NCBI GenBank assembly: GCA_947561585.1 | Contig: CANNZV010001114.1 | Coordinates: forward strand, 62,001 to 126,000 | Length of the DNA stretch: 64,000 nucleotides | Source: Caprella mutica | Taxonomy: Eukaryota; Arthropoda; Malacostraca; Amphipoda; Caprellidae | Direction of reading: 5' to 3' | In this document: piece by piece, positions 1-12,042 of the stretch | Numbering within the stretch: the first letter of the stretch is position 1 | Layout: each line of letters opens with the position of its first letter | Notes under the pieces: model-generated | Databases searched by the model: none | What the model was told of the DNA's origin: nothing | Seen by the model: only the letters and a program-made list of their open reading frames with translations | Program-made: the position numbers and the translations under genes

Positions 1-224
1 GAAAGGGAAAAGTGGGCCGGGGGGTAGGGAGTCAATATCTATTCTAAAAACCATCTCTCAGCCAATTATAATTCGTAATAATTAATTATATAGCTATATC
101 TGGTATCTAACATACCCGTGTAGCACGCACACACCAATGAATGCAAAGAGAGATTAGCCAGTTGCCCCTAAACCTTCGAAGTGAATGGACGCTGCGTGTC
201 AGATCATCAAACTTTGAAAGGAAA

Positions 225-600
225 TTCCTACTAATTTTGATAGCTACAAATCTTGTAATTTCAAAACATCCCACCTGATTTTTGTTTGAAGCTAGAGCAT
301 TGCGGTTTTTTGCATTCGATAGTCCATAATGATATCTACTATATGATTTTCTTCGATTTTTGATTTTCGAATTTGTTGTAGAAAATTTTTTCCGACAAAA
401 AATTATTTTCAAAATTTTTGGTTTACTTTTTATGAAAAAGTCGAAATTTAGAAAACCCATTCGTAAATCAAAAATCGAAGAAAATCATATTGTAGATATC
501 AGTATGGAGAATCGAATGCAAAAAACTGCAATGCTCTTGCTTCAACCAAAAAACAGGTGGGGTTTTTTTGAAAATGGTTCGAAATTCGAATAACTCGTTT
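225..600. repeat. Imperfect fold-back repeat (MITE-like)
   Basis: Two arms of roughly 100-130 bp face each other around a short AT-rich centre (about 375-460). The left arm carries GAGCATTGCGGTTTTTTGC near 296 and the right arm carries its reverse complement with one change near 515-535. The match continues through a segment rich in GATATCTAC and CTTCGATTTTTGATT. Open frames over the arms are by-products of the palindrome. No target-site duplication could be fixed, so this is called a fold-back repeat of unknown family. The rest of 1-895 shows nothing recognisable. Confidence 0.55.
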
Positions 601-895
601 TCTATGGGTCTAATCGAAAAAATGTCATGAACAAAAACGATAGATAATTCAATTTTATATATACATACAAGGTTTCAGAACCATAACTTCAATATTAAAA
701 AAAATTCAAAATTTTGGGGGCTGTGCCCTTAATATTGTTCCATAAATAACATCATTAATTCTAATAGCTAAAATAGGTTGGAGAAAAAATACTAATGGAG
801 GATATTTTTAATAATAATAATCTGTATCGAATGCATCTGTAGATATATGAAAAAAACATTATGCAAGATGAACATAAAAACATTTAATACAAAAT

Positions 896-1870
896 TTATG
901 GACGAGCTTGATCAATTGCCTTCAATTCCTTAGTAATTTTGATCTTATATTTAGCCCACATTTGTTCTCCATACTTAGCATACATAATTCCTAGAAATGA
1001 TCCTGCTAAGTGAGCTCCATGATCAAAGAGCTTGAATCTAAATACTATTCCTGCTAAATCAAAAGCCACAAGAGCGTATATAGCTGTCTCTGCTGACATT
1101 CTAAAATATGGAACAAATATTATCCCAAGCTCTGCATTAGGATTTCTAGAACAAAAATAACCAAGTAATGCCATGATGGCACCTGATGCACCTAGAGAAG
1201 GGACTCTTGTTTTGCTTATTGCTTTAATGATTGAGGAACCTAATGAAGTTAAAACTCCAGCACTCATATAATAAGCAATAAAATCATCATAGCCCATTGA
1301 TGCCCCAATTGGAGTAGAAAAACTATGAAGCACAAACATATTTGCACCAAGATGCAACAAACTGGAATGGCTGAAGCATGATAATAACATCGGCATACAA
1401 ACAGCTTTTTGGTATGGTGTTGATGTAAAGTATTTCATCATGAATGGCTGAAAACGAGCCATTTTCCAACATGCAAATACAGAAACATTTATGAAGAGTA
1501 TTGGCCAAAAGGCTTTGTTCCCTTCAGATAAGCTGTTCCACCATGTGTTCAATTCTCCCCGAATTCCCAAAGCCTTTTGATTCCATTGTTGGTTAAAAAA
1601 TCCATCGGAATATTCTCTTATGAATGAAATTTCACTCTTGCTGTTCTTATACTGCCGAATTGCACTCTCCGAGTACATTAAGCCAGTAAATCCTGCAGAA
1701 AATACAGCACACTTCAGAAGATTTTTCCCAACAGTTTTGTCACTTGAAGGTTTAGGCTGCAACTTGGTGGATCTAATTTCAGTTTTAAATCCTCTAGCTG
1801 TAAATTCTGATGAGTACAATTTCTTGAAATGCATCATGCAGCTACTCCGGGTTCTTGACAAGAGATTCAT
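896..1870 (-). CDS. PARL-like mitochondrial rhomboid protease
   Basis: Predicted 324-residue intramembrane serine protease of the PARL/rhomboid-7 type, which cleaves membrane proteins inside the inner mitochondrial membrane. Visible in the sequence: a basic, Ser/Arg-rich N-terminus suited to mitochondrial import (residues 1-40), a first hydrophobic segment (about 51-67), then the rhomboid core. The core has HLGANMFVLHSF (173-184), the catalytic serine in GASGA (Ser229), and the catalytic histidine in DHGAHLAG (His287). The extra N-terminal helix before the six-helix core is the PARL arrangement. The ATG at 1870 is chosen over an in-frame one at 1945 because TTTTTTCAG, a good 3' splice site, ends at 1876 and leaves only five bases before this ATG. 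The upstream Met therefore lies in an intron. The coding part is a single exon, with no frameshift or missing catalytic residue. An ATTAAA lies 8 bp past the stop (883-888). The alternative that a further coding exon lies upstream cannot be excluded. Confidence 0.9.
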   Translation of the reverse strand: MNLLSRTRSSCMMHFKKLYSSEFTARGFKTEIRSTKLQPKPSSDKTVGKNLLKCAVFSAGFTGLMYSESAIRQYKNSKSEISFIREYSDGFFNQQWNQKALGIRGELNTWWNSLSEGNKAFWPILFINVSVFACWKMARFQPFMMKYFTSTPYQKAVCMPMLLSCFSHSSLLHLGANMFVLHSFSTPIGASMGYDDFIAYYMSAGVLTSLGSSIIKAISKTRVPSLGASGAIMALLGYFCSRNPNAELGIIFVPYFRMSAETAIYALVAFDLAGIVFRFKLFDHGAHLAGSFLGIMYAKYGEQMWAKYKIKITKELKAIDQARP

Positions 1871-3050
1871 CTCGACTGAAAAAAATAATTCCATATATAA
1901 TCTGTCATGAAAAGAGATGGCTAGTGACAAATTTAAAAAATACAATTTTAGTTAGTAAAGCTAAATTTATTAGATGAAGTTGCTCTTATTAAGCTGATTC
2001 AATAATAGTTATGTTTAATGTTTAGAAGGACAAACATCTAAAGAGTGTAGTTACTAATATTTGATGAGAAAATAAGTTATTCTTTATTCATTGCCATCAG
2101 GTAGCTGATTAATTTTCACTTTTAAGTTACGATTATGAGAAGTATCTTCTAGGTACCTGTATTTTCTTAAAGGTAATCTAACTTGAAAATGATTTTTATC
2201 TTGTATGCAAGTTTTATAGCCTTATTAGATGACCACAGTTAACTTTTTACACAAGGTTTGCATTATATGATATCAATGAGCAAAATATGTATCAAAATAC
2301 TTCTTATGAAGTTATTGTGTATAATTAAATAATTTTGATCTCTCACTCATCAGTTTTTTTTTACAGTTAATTGAAGAATAATGTAATATTCAATATAATT
2401 TTAAAATGGTCTGATATGTAGTGATTTCATTGAAATTCATTCATTTATTTTTCCTTGAACAGTGTCTGAATGGCTTATTCTTTCGAGAATATAGATTCAA
2501 AACTTGACTGAGTTGCTGGAAATCCAGGGCTTTAATTGTCTAAGACATATTTATGTCAAATCAGTGCAACCTTTTGTTTTCATTTAGTCTTATAACATTT
2601 TTCTACCATGAAGAAAAATCTGAAGCTGGGGTGAAATACATGCACTGTTAGCTACATTACATTTCGATTCACACCAAAACAAAAAAAATAATATTCCTAC
2701 AAGAGAGGTTGCTAGTGTGATGCAAGCAGTTGTACTTCACCCGGGCTCCAGTGGCAGACCTGATCAAAAATGCTTATTAATGCTAATTGAATAAATTAAA
2801 TTGCATTATTTGAGTTGATATTTATACAGTACATGAATGTCATAGACAATGAAAGTCAAGGAGTTTCAGCAATTAGTTTTTAAATTATGCTTCAATATTT
2901 CAAACCAAATCGTGGCTTCTAGGCCTGTTGGTCATTCCAGGATTAATAATATGAAGAAATATTTTAATTTCGAATTATTAGGCAGCCATTCTTGAAACAA
3001 ATCTATCTAAATATATTATTATGATTTATATATGCATTTTTTTCTTTCAG
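1871..3050. promoter_or_regulatory. Divergent intergenic region with probable 5' UTR exons
   Basis: This 1.2 kb separates the starts of two divergently transcribed genes. A 3' splice site abuts each coding exon: minus-strand CAG ending at 1876, and plus-strand TTTCTTTCAG at 3041-3050. Both genes should therefore have a non-coding first exon and promoter in here or further out. No clear TATA box or CpG-rich core was recognised. A short GC-richer stretch near 2730-2765 is the least AT-rich part and is a possible promoter area. This is inference only. Confidence 0.4.
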
Positions 3051-3061
3051 TTACTATTAAA

Positions 3062-6000
3062 ATGTCAAAGTTGATTGATAAAACCTTTATATTAGGAGAA
3101 GAATTACTTGAATCTGAGGAGTCTTCAACTGAACAAATGACTAACCATACTGGCATTACTTCTGAAGATACTCTTGGAATAACTATCCACTACCCACAAA
3201 TTGGTAGTTTTGAGCCTCATGCTAATAATACTTTGGAGGAACGGGATGTTGCAGATCAATCAACAATAATCATTGAACCATTAAGCATACTCTCACAACC
3301 AAACGAACTACCACAAAATGAGAAGAATAGAAGAGAACATTATTTTTCAGGAAACAACCATTCAAATTCTATACGAGAACAGCTAAATATCAATAATGGT
3401 CCTGAACGATATTTGGATATTTACATGAACAATGAAATTCGTGATACTGAAGAAGATTTTAGGTACTCTGTTACCAATCGTGAAAGTAGTGATGAAAATA
3501 GCGAACGCTATGATTCAAAAGTCAGTACAAGTGAAAAAATGTACTACTCATTATTGGATTCTCAAATTAAAGAGAATGACAGTGTTCTAGATAATTTGAT
3601 GGATTCAAATTCAGAAAAAAGACCAGAAAAATCCTTCAACAGAAGCAAAGTGAAGAGTAAGGCTCCCAAGCCTGGTACTACAGCAAAGCTAGCTCCTAAT
3701 GCTACTCTTATTGACTTGACCAAAATTAGAAAAGATAAGCAAAATAATATTCCTCTACAGATAGATGACATCACAGTTATGGTTAATGACAACAACAAAG
3801 TTCAGGTGAGTTCATATGAATGTGTTTAGATACATTTAGACTAGTCAAATTTTTGAATTTGCTGAATATCTGAGTATCCTTTCTCAATTTAGGATTAATT
3901 TTTCTCCCATTTTAACATTAATTGGTTTTGAAGTATCTTTTTTCTATTGCAGTTTGTGGACTATGGTTCGAGTTTGAAGAAAAACTCCAATTTCAGTATC
4001 CATTCTACTGATATTATGAATTTTAAACAAAAGGGCATGAAGAAGAGGAAACATCATGAAATAATGGATATGGAAAATTTATCATATGATAAAACTGTAT
4101 CAGAGAATCCTCCGTATCAAGTGAGTAAATTAACCAAGCTACTGATGATGATTGGTAGGGATATAATTAAGTATTCTTTACAGCTAAATTATGAAGAAAT
4201 AAGTATTTGTTCAAGAATAGCACTTTAATCACAATTTAGTTTCAAACTCTACCATGGCATGAACAACTGCTAGTGTTGAAAAAGACACTAAGTTTTTTCA
4301 TTTTTTTTTTAAATAGTTAGATTATTTTTTTCAGTGATGACAATTATTTTTTTATGAAGTTGATCAATGAACAATAAATCCACATATTTTTTATGTTCAT
4401 GAATTGTTTCTGATGCATGCTTGCTTCATAAGGCAAAATATATTATAGCTAACTACTCTAATGTTCTAGATAGAAAATGCAACTCTACAGACCAGTCTGG
4501 AAGAAATGAGGCTACAGAAAATTGACTGCAATGTAGCTCTGGTAGATTGCCAGCAGGAAAATTTTGTCTATGTAAGTAAAAATATATAATTTAATCTTCA
4601 TTCATTTGAAGCAAGTTATATTATCAAAATACTTAATTGATCACCTACAAATTTGGTCTGATATGACCATCAAATCTGTTTCCTTGCCTAACCTATTCAC
4701 ACTTGATCCATATTAGAAATAATCCTTTGGTATTAATAAAGTGAATAAACGTTTTAAAATTTAGCTACTGTAAATATTATCCAGGCTCACAGAACTGTTT
4801 TGATTGCAAGAAGTCCATACTTTTATCGTCACTTGTACGTGAGGAGAAGAGGTCACGACAGTGAGATCTTTCGATTCACTCTGCCAAAGCATATCAACTT
4901 TTACGCAGTGGAGACGGTAGTGTCATACATGTACACAGGTTAGTAAATTTTCATAAACAAACTTGAGTCTGACACTTCCTAGATGAAAACATCCTAGTTC
5001 AAAAGTTGCCTTTTAATAAATAGTTACCTTTGTTGTACAGGTTCCACTTCTTCGTTTTGGAATTGCAAATCAGGAACTCTTAGTGTTTTGAAGGTCTTGA
5101 AGTTATTCGAGTTGAAAAAGGCAGAGTCTTTACTATCTTCAGAGATTGAACCTCCTGATTCTCCTGTGAGTAAAGCAAACATTTATTATTAACAGATAGC
5201 AAGTTTCTCAATAACATAACATTTATAATGTAACCAAGCCAGTTTAATTTACTATTAAATAAGATCACTAGAACATAGCTACTCAAAAATTGGAGTGTTA
5301 AAATTAAGTTAACTTGTATATAATACATTTCATAAAAAGTTAATGATTTATTTAATGAGAAGTTTTTCATTAATGATAGAAAGCACAAAACTGAAATTGG
5401 TATATGGAAGTTGCATGCATTTCATTTATCAAAATTACAATTGTAACAGTCAATTTTGAAGAAAGGATGCAAAAATTGCGTGATTTTCTTGAAATGCCAA
5501 TATAACTAATCCAAACTATATTTTTTAGTAAATAAAATTGTTTCGATAAAACTTCAAAAATTCATAACTATAATTGCTCTATGTTAGTATTTCTGTAGGT
5601 ATAAAATAACGAAGAGAAGTTATCTATGTTAGAATAATATTCAATTTTTAAATCAATAAAAAGTAGTTTCAATCAATTTAATGATATCGCGGCTCTAGCC
5701 TATGAATGGACAGGGCAGACTTTAAAGTTGATTGAGATCAATTAAAATGGTTTTGTTACGTGAATGGATAGATAGAATTAACATGTTATTAATTCTGGAA
5801 GTTTATCAAGTGAATTTGTTACAGACTCATTCCACAATTGATTGCAAACAAGAATTGTCTATTATTGGGGAGGAGGACGAATCTCCAATTCTTCTATCTT
5901 CACTTTATAACTCGTCACAGTCTTCAGAAATGAATTCTGAAGAGAAGAAAAAGAAGAAATATATGTCTCTGGAAGGGACAAACAGTACTCTTCCTAACAA

Positions 6001-7712
6001 TTTTATCAAAGATTCAATGACGTCCATTGCTCACGAAGGACTCAGATTGAAGTCTTCTGTTCAAAAAATTGTTGACTCAGCCTTAAATCCATTTATAAAC
6101 AAACTAGAAGAGTTATTTGATCTTAAAACTTCCACTCTAGAATGTAAACCTGATAACATAGCGCTATGGAATGCAGATTTGTTACTCACCAAATTCTTTG
6201 ATCAAAATGAACTTACCAAGTATTTCACATCAACAATGGAAGAGACATCCAGAACTAAATCATTTACTGAAGAATTGAATTTATCTGAAAAAAATAAGTA
6301 TAAACTTCATTACTTGAATGATGATAGTGATTTGGATGAATTTTACATCAAGTTGGGAAGTGAGGACTCTATTGTTCCAGATGTTGAAACTCTCAATGTT
6401 GGAGGTGTTCAAATCATCAACTATTCTCAGATGGAACCAAAGCACATAAATAGATACGTTCGTTTGATTGCTTTATATAAATACAAAGTGTATCCCAGAG
6501 ACGGGGAAAAGGGAAAACATCAAAGTATACTTTCTGCTTTGGAAGAGCCTGGAAATAATTTCGCTAACATAATTAATAGTATAGAATCATCGTCGTGTGA
6601 AATAAACAATCAATTTGATGAAGTACAGATTGCCAAACTTTATTCTGTAGAGGGAGTCAGCATGGATTTGCTTAAGAGAGCAGTTTCTGATTTGGATGCT
6701 AAATTGAATACTAATTATCAAGAAGAAATGGTGATGCATATAAATATAGGAAAAGTACAAACTGATCAAGGACTTCCACTGTCTATTGGAATTTTTCTCT
6801 CAAAAGGATGCTCCTTTTGTAGGAAAAAAGAATGTAAAGCTGAAGATTTATCAACACCTATCGGACCTGATAACCCAGTTTGTCCAGATAGGCAGTGCAT
6901 TTACAAAAATTTGTTATGTGACTTGTGCAACAAGCAAATGTCCAGCAGCAAGAGTCTCACTAGACACAAATATAGTGTCCATGATGAAATTACTGGAGAT
7001 AGTGCAGGCAATTACATTTGCAGTCATTGTGGAGAAGGATTCACTAAAAAATGGAAGCTCAATGTTCATGAGAAGCAGCATGAAGATAAGAAGACCCGTG
7101 TTAATTGCCACCTTTGTAACAAGATATTGAAAGGAGCACTTGCTCTTAAGAAACATATTCACATGGTGCACGAGATGAAGAGGCAACATTCCTGCTCGCA
7201 GTGCCACAAAATGTTTAAGAGAAGAGAGACCTTACTGGTTCATGAAAGAATTCATACTGGTGAAAAACCCTATGCCTGCTCTTTGTGTGACTACAGCTCG
7301 GAGACTAAAGGTAAGTTTCTTAACATTACAAATTTATTGAGTCATTCGGTCGCATATATACTGTAGGTATTATTTCTAATTTACAGCTCACTATTTTTTT
7401 TAGCTAATATTAATTGTTATCCAACAAATAAGCTGGAATCAAAAAGGAATTGATAGTATTTCGAGTTTATGAGATTAATTATTACTTGCAGGCAACTTGA
7501 AAGCCCACACATTGAGGAAGCATAAAAGAGCTTTCATTTCAACTGCAATGACTGACTCAGGAGTAGAAACATCAATCACAGGGCCCATTGAGACTCATTC
7601 CATGGGAGACTTGTTGAGCAACAACGGAGCAGAGCACATCATTCATGCTAGTCAAGTGCTAGAACCATCAGCACATACTTCATTACCAAGTTCAACATTC
7701 ATAATGTCATAG
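3062..7712 (+). CDS. BTB/POZ domain protein with five C2H2 zinc fingers
   Basis: Seven coding exons: 3062-3805, 3953-4120, 4470-4571, 4785-4938, 5041-5165, 5825-7310 and 7492-7712. All introns are GT-AG and phases agree (0,0,0,1,0,1), giving exactly 3000 coding bases, or 999 residues plus TAG. Residues 1-300 are acidic, Ser/Asn-rich and probably disordered, with a basic KSKAPKPG patch near 210. The BTB domain covers about 305-430 and has the typical AHRTVLIARSPYF (339-351), then FTLPKHINFYAVETVVSYMYTG. Residues 432-790 are novel to me, ending in a Cys-rich segment (about 755-795). Five C2H2 fingers follow at 796-817, 830-850, 859-880, 888-908 and 916-937, with a TGEKP linker between the last two; the final intron splits finger five. 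The tail is Ser/Thr-rich. Such proteins bind DNA through the fingers and dimerise through BTB, acting as transcription or chromatin factors. The ATG at 3062 is used because a 3' splice site ends at 3050. I cannot assign an orthologue. Confidence 0.88.
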
Positions 7713-7727
7713 AAGGATCATGTGAAG

Positions 7728-7733
7728 AATAAA
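7728..7733 (+). other. Polyadenylation signal AATAAA
   Basis: A canonical AATAAA lies 15 bp past the stop codon of the BTB zinc-finger gene, a plausible cleavage signal for its mRNA. From here to about 8300 the sequence is AT-rich with nothing recognisable. Confidence 0.5.
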
Positions 7734-8299
7734 ATTCAAACTAGCATTTTTTTTAATTAAGATTGTTTTAATATCAAATCAGTGCAAGTTTGAAGATGAT
7801 CATTTAAGAAGCCACTGTAAATTTCATTACATTTGAAAGATTAGTTAAAATCTGTTCATATACTTTGTTCTGGATCCAATTCGAATAACTCGCTATAGGT
7901 ATCAATAAAATCATAAGTTATAATTGAAATAAAATATTATTAGTAATCTATTAAGTGGGATATTTTAATTTCTTACCAACAAATGAAGATTAAAAGCTAT
8001 TAGATATGCTTTATTATAAGTAGCTATACTGGAATCTATCGAAATTTATTTTAAAAAAGGATACGAGCTATTTGGCGAAAAAAAGAAAGCAATCAATCAA
8101 AATTATTTATATAGCTAAGAAGAATCAATGGGAAATATTGGCTAAAACTACTATTTCTTCTTTTAAATAAGTTATTGAAGCTCAAGGAAGAAGTTGAAAA
8201 AGAAATTTAACAATTCTGACAATCTTGTAAATTTTGACAAGGACGTGTCTTCCCCTTTTTTATTCCTATTTTCTTTAATTTCTGCATCAATTATTTGTT

Positions 8300-8840
8300 T
8301 TCCTACTTTTATTTCTCGACTATCCTCACCAACGTCTTCACTCTCCACCACTCCTTCTGTCTCCTATACAGCTCCCAGTACCTCTGGTCTCCATTCTTTA
8401 CTTCAAGCACCACTTCTTCCTTAGCTTTATCTCCTTTCTGACTCCATAATTCACAAGGTGGCTCAATAACATTCCTAGAAGCTCTGTTCTTCATCTTCTT
8501 TCTAATCATTCTCTTTTCAATTCTTCCTTTCACTTCCCTCTCTCCCTCTGCTACATTCATTTCTACTACTCTACCTATTTATATTTCAAGTTTCAACTCC
8601 CCTCCACAAAATCATAGATAGTTCTCAACATTCACCCTATGGTGATCATTACTCCTTCCTCTTTTTTCACACCTGACTCTGAAATCTGCTGCCATGTAAC
8701 AGTGGTCAGACAGGTCATACTTCTATTCATCTTTATCATCACAAGTCCAAAAATTGTCCTTGGAAACTCTCAACCAAATAATAAGGTCTATGGCTTTAAA
8801 ACAATTGCTCGAATTATTAAATTGCACACAGTTTAAGAAT
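8300..8840 (-). pseudogene. LINE endonuclease fragment, degraded
   Basis: Reading the minus strand, a segment near 8715-8680 gives DLSDHCYMAADFRVRCEK. This resembles the SDH motif that closes the apurinic-type endonuclease domain of non-LTR retrotransposons. After a stop near 8617 the reading continues as a charged stretch (8560-8309) of the kind that follows the endonuclease (ELWSQKGDKAKEEV...). Stops and the lack of reverse transcriptase show it is a dead 5'-truncated or internally deleted scrap. The family is uncertain. Confidence 0.45.
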
Positions 8841-8843
8841 ATA

Positions 8844-10060
8844 CAGGATGGCGCAAAAAAAGGAAACCCATTTTCAAACTAGTTTATATTACAAACTATC
8901 AAACGTCGAAATTTTCTAAAAACACAGTTTTATTCGTTTACCTTTTTTGCATCTATTGTATTAATCTGTTAAGAGTTTCGACAAAAATTAAACATCCTGC
9001 AGCGAATTAAAAAGGGCTTACGCGAGGACGAAATATACGAAAAAAAAGTTCTATGAGGTATAATTCATTTTAAATGGATGTAAAAACAATAAATTCAACA
9101 ACTTGTTGTTACAAATAAGATAAAATAAATATATGAATTACTATTTGAAAGTAGATTTTTGAGATAAAATTTATATCTTCATAAAATCATTTCGCTGTTA
9201 ATTTTTATCTCCTATTCAAAACCTCAAAATGCAGCTTTCAAAAGAACAAAGAGTTTTTGTTGTGACAATTTTTTTAAACACTGGAAGCTTTACACAAGTT
9301 CAACCTCATTTTGAACAACGCTTTCTGGAAAGATTTCCACCAACTATAAAACCATATTGATAAATGTTAATAAGTTCAAAACTGAAGAAATCAATTTAAA
9401 TTTGAACAAAAAGTGATCATTTTGCAGGAGAAAAGAATGGACACATGAAAACATTAATTTTTTTCATGAACAGTTTATTGAAAACCCAAAAATATCAATC
9501 AGAAAGTAAGGATTAGATATCATTTAATAGACATTTTACCGAATTGTTAAACACGATGTGAAATATCATCCTTTCAAGAAGCATGTAAGGCTCAAACTCT
9601 TAGAATTGAATTGCCGCACATATGTGGGATTACACTATTCATATCGGGACACCCGTGTACCGAATGCAAATTTTATTGTGTTTAAAAATACAAATAATTA
9701 CTAATATAATGATTATTCTTCAACTTATGGATTTATTAATATAACAATGCCAGCTATATCTATATACGCAGAGAACGTATTAATTGAATTAAAAAAATTG
9801 AACCACCACCATATGGAAATAAATTATTCCTATTATGAACTTTTTTGAGTTTTTCGTCCTCGCGCAAGCCCTTTTCATTTACCTTTTTTTAATTCGCTGC
9901 AGGATGTTTAATTCCCATCGTAGCTATCTCTTAACAGGTTATCAAAATAGATGCAAAAAAAGTAAACGAATAAAACTGTGTTTTTAGAAAATTTCTAGGT
10001 TTAATAGTATGTAAAATATACTAGTTTGAAAATGGGTTTCCTTTTTTTTACACCACCCTG
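8844..10060. mobile_element. TA-flanked DNA transposon with ~200 bp inverted ends, decayed
   Basis: The element begins CAGGATGGCGCAAAAAAAGG and ends with the complement of CAGGGTGGTGTAAAAAAAAG; TA lies on both sides (8842-8843, 10061-10062), as for Tc1/mariner insertions. The inverted ends match imperfectly for about 200 bp. Shared blocks include AAACACAGTTTTATTCGTTT, AAACATCCTGCAGCGAATTA and a GCGAGGACGAAA block about 200 bp in. The middle holds the remains of a plus-strand helix-turn-helix reading frame. It is non-autonomous now. Confidence 0.8.
9229..9640 (+). pseudogene. Remnant of transposase N-terminal HTH (DUF4817-like)
   Basis: A frame from ATG 9229 to TGA 9358-9360 gives 43 residues, including LSKEQRVFVVTIFLNTGSF and the F-E-R-F-P-P pattern. 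This is the DUF4817-type helix-turn-helix found at the front of many insect Tc1/mariner-related transposases. Further matches in other frames (HEQFIENPKISIRK near 9460; a KYHPFKKH-like stretch near 9565) show that the original protein went on and has been broken by stops, frameshifts and deletion of the catalytic part. Confidence 0.6.
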
Positions 10061-10271
10061 TATAGAAGGCAGTTATTCATGAAGTAGAGGTGCACTTATT
10101 CATCTTTGTTTCTTTTTTAGAAATTAATAACTGCTTCAATTTGTTCATAGCTATTTACTATTAATCATTTTATAACCGATTTTAATTAAATCTTACTCTA
10201 CCTGTTTTTTCTTATTTTTTCCTAAAAACCGTTTTTGACATATCATTTGTAACATATGTGAATGGGTATCA

Positions 10272-10607
10272 TGTTAGAATTAGGTTAAATCAGTGGGTTA
10301 ACAACGTTAAGACATAGAGTTTATTTAAAGAGTAAATATGTTATACAATTAGAAGTCTATGGAGAGATGAGTGGAACTCATCTCTCACTGAGTAATGTTC
10401 AAGACAGACTGATTTCAGAAACTACAAGACAGGGTATTTAACCCTCGCCGGAAGTGAGATCGACTTTAGACCTTATGTCCGTTTCTCATTAAAAGTAATA
10501 CATGGTTATTGAAACAATAGGTAATTTAATATAGCTGAGCTAGTCTAACAGGAAGTTAACATTAAATATATAACGAGTGTGTAATACATTTAACTAAAAT
10601 TTCAACA
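10272..10607 (-). repeat. 3' LTR of the copia-like element
   Basis: 336 bp, with TGTTAGAATTAGG at the low-coordinate end and ATTTCAACA at the other. It is preceded by TATCA. By eye it has no difference from the copy at 13795-14130. Confidence 0.92.
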
Positions 10608-10725
10608 CTCCTCCTCACACGACATTTTATATTTTTCATACCTATTAATTTAACAAATTTGGTAAATCTATCAACAGGCAACGATTTAGAGAATATGTCA
10701 GACGATCCATTAAAAAAAATGAACA
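10562..10725 (-). pseudogene. C-terminal end of copia polyprotein (RNase H)
   Basis: The minus strand reads NGSSDIFSKSLPVDRFTKFV followed by KLIGM and a basic tail. This matches the conserved end of copia-type RNase H domains (ADI-F-K-LP...F..L...LG). The frame runs through the purine tract into the LTR and stops at 10562-10564. Everything upstream of this (gag, protease, integrase, reverse transcriptase) is missing. Confidence 0.75.
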
Positions 10726-10850
10726 ACAATTTACATAGGAAATGAATTATTCTAAATTTAAAGACATAAATCTCATTTTAATCAATCCTAAAATTCAAAA
10801 CATTTAAACTCAAATTGAAAAATTCTGAAATTCAAATTGAACAATCATAA

Positions 10851-11210
10851 CTGCAAGAATTTTAAACATTTATTAATGGTTTTAATTCTATTTCAAATAA
10901 TTCCTTTCTTCCCCTCTTTTTATTTCTGAATGTCGATATAAAATAGAGTCTTCAGAAATCCAAAAAGAAAATATACTATGTATATAAAATATTTCAAACT
11001 TACATGTAACATAAAAAATCAAACCTATAACTGCAAGAATTTTAAACATTTATTAATGGTTTAATTCTATTTCAAATAATTCCTTTCTTCCCCTCTTTTT
11101 ATTTCTGAATGTCGATATAAATTAGAGTCTTCAGAAATCCAAAAAGAAAATATACTATGTATATAAAATATTTGAAACTTACATATAACATAAAAAATAG
11201 TATGAATACA
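10851..11210. repeat. 180 bp tandem duplication inside the copia-like element
   Basis: Two successive copies begin CTGCAAGAATTTTAAACATT at 10851 and 11031 and differ at only a few places. Function unknown. The following stretch to 12040 is AT-rich without recognisable features and could be the 3' UTR of the captured gene. Confidence 0.8.
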
Positions 11211-12042
11211 CATCAAAACTGAACTTAACATATTGTGACATTCTTGCTTATTTTATTTCAATTTAACTTGTAAAAATTAACATTGCTTAATAATCATGCA
11301 ATTAAAATTAACATCCTTCCGTTAAAAAATATAATTTCTATTTTTTAATTATTTTATTGAATAAAATTTACTATTAAATTCTTTCTTCAGAAAAATTGAA
11401 AGATCGTTTAATATTTTACTGCAAATTAGTTATAAATATAACCATTTCATTTATGTATATTAATTTAAAAATATTTCATTCCTGCAAATTCCTAATTTAT
11501 TTTGACTTTAAAATTTTCTAATCATCAAAATCTAATTAGTATTTCAAAATGAAAAAATATTTATTTCTAAATATTCACTTCTAAATATTCACAAATATTC
11601 ACAGTATGAATATCAATTCATCTGTATTCAATTCATATGCTCACCTAATAGACCGCATACTTCTATTAAGTAAACATGCTGAGTCATCAATTAAAATAAT
11701 AATTAAATGCTGTGTCGGTAGTTTTTGTTACGATTCAAAGATTAATCTGCTGATCATTAAAAAGCAATAAAAATTCTATCTAACTACTATCCAAAAGACT
11801 AATTTCAATTAATTTGAGAATTCACTTCACAAATGCTGAAGCAAGTTGTACACCGGTGCAAGAACCGTAGAGGCGAAAGTTAACTAAACCTACCACTAGA
11901 CTTAACATCAGGTTATTCATTTACTGTGAATAGAACTACAATATGGCGTAAGTTAAATGTCAGTTAAACTAAGTCATTTTAGCAACTTAACACTACCACT
12001 TTCTTGTGTAGCTATTTACAAACAAACAAGTCTTTACTTATT

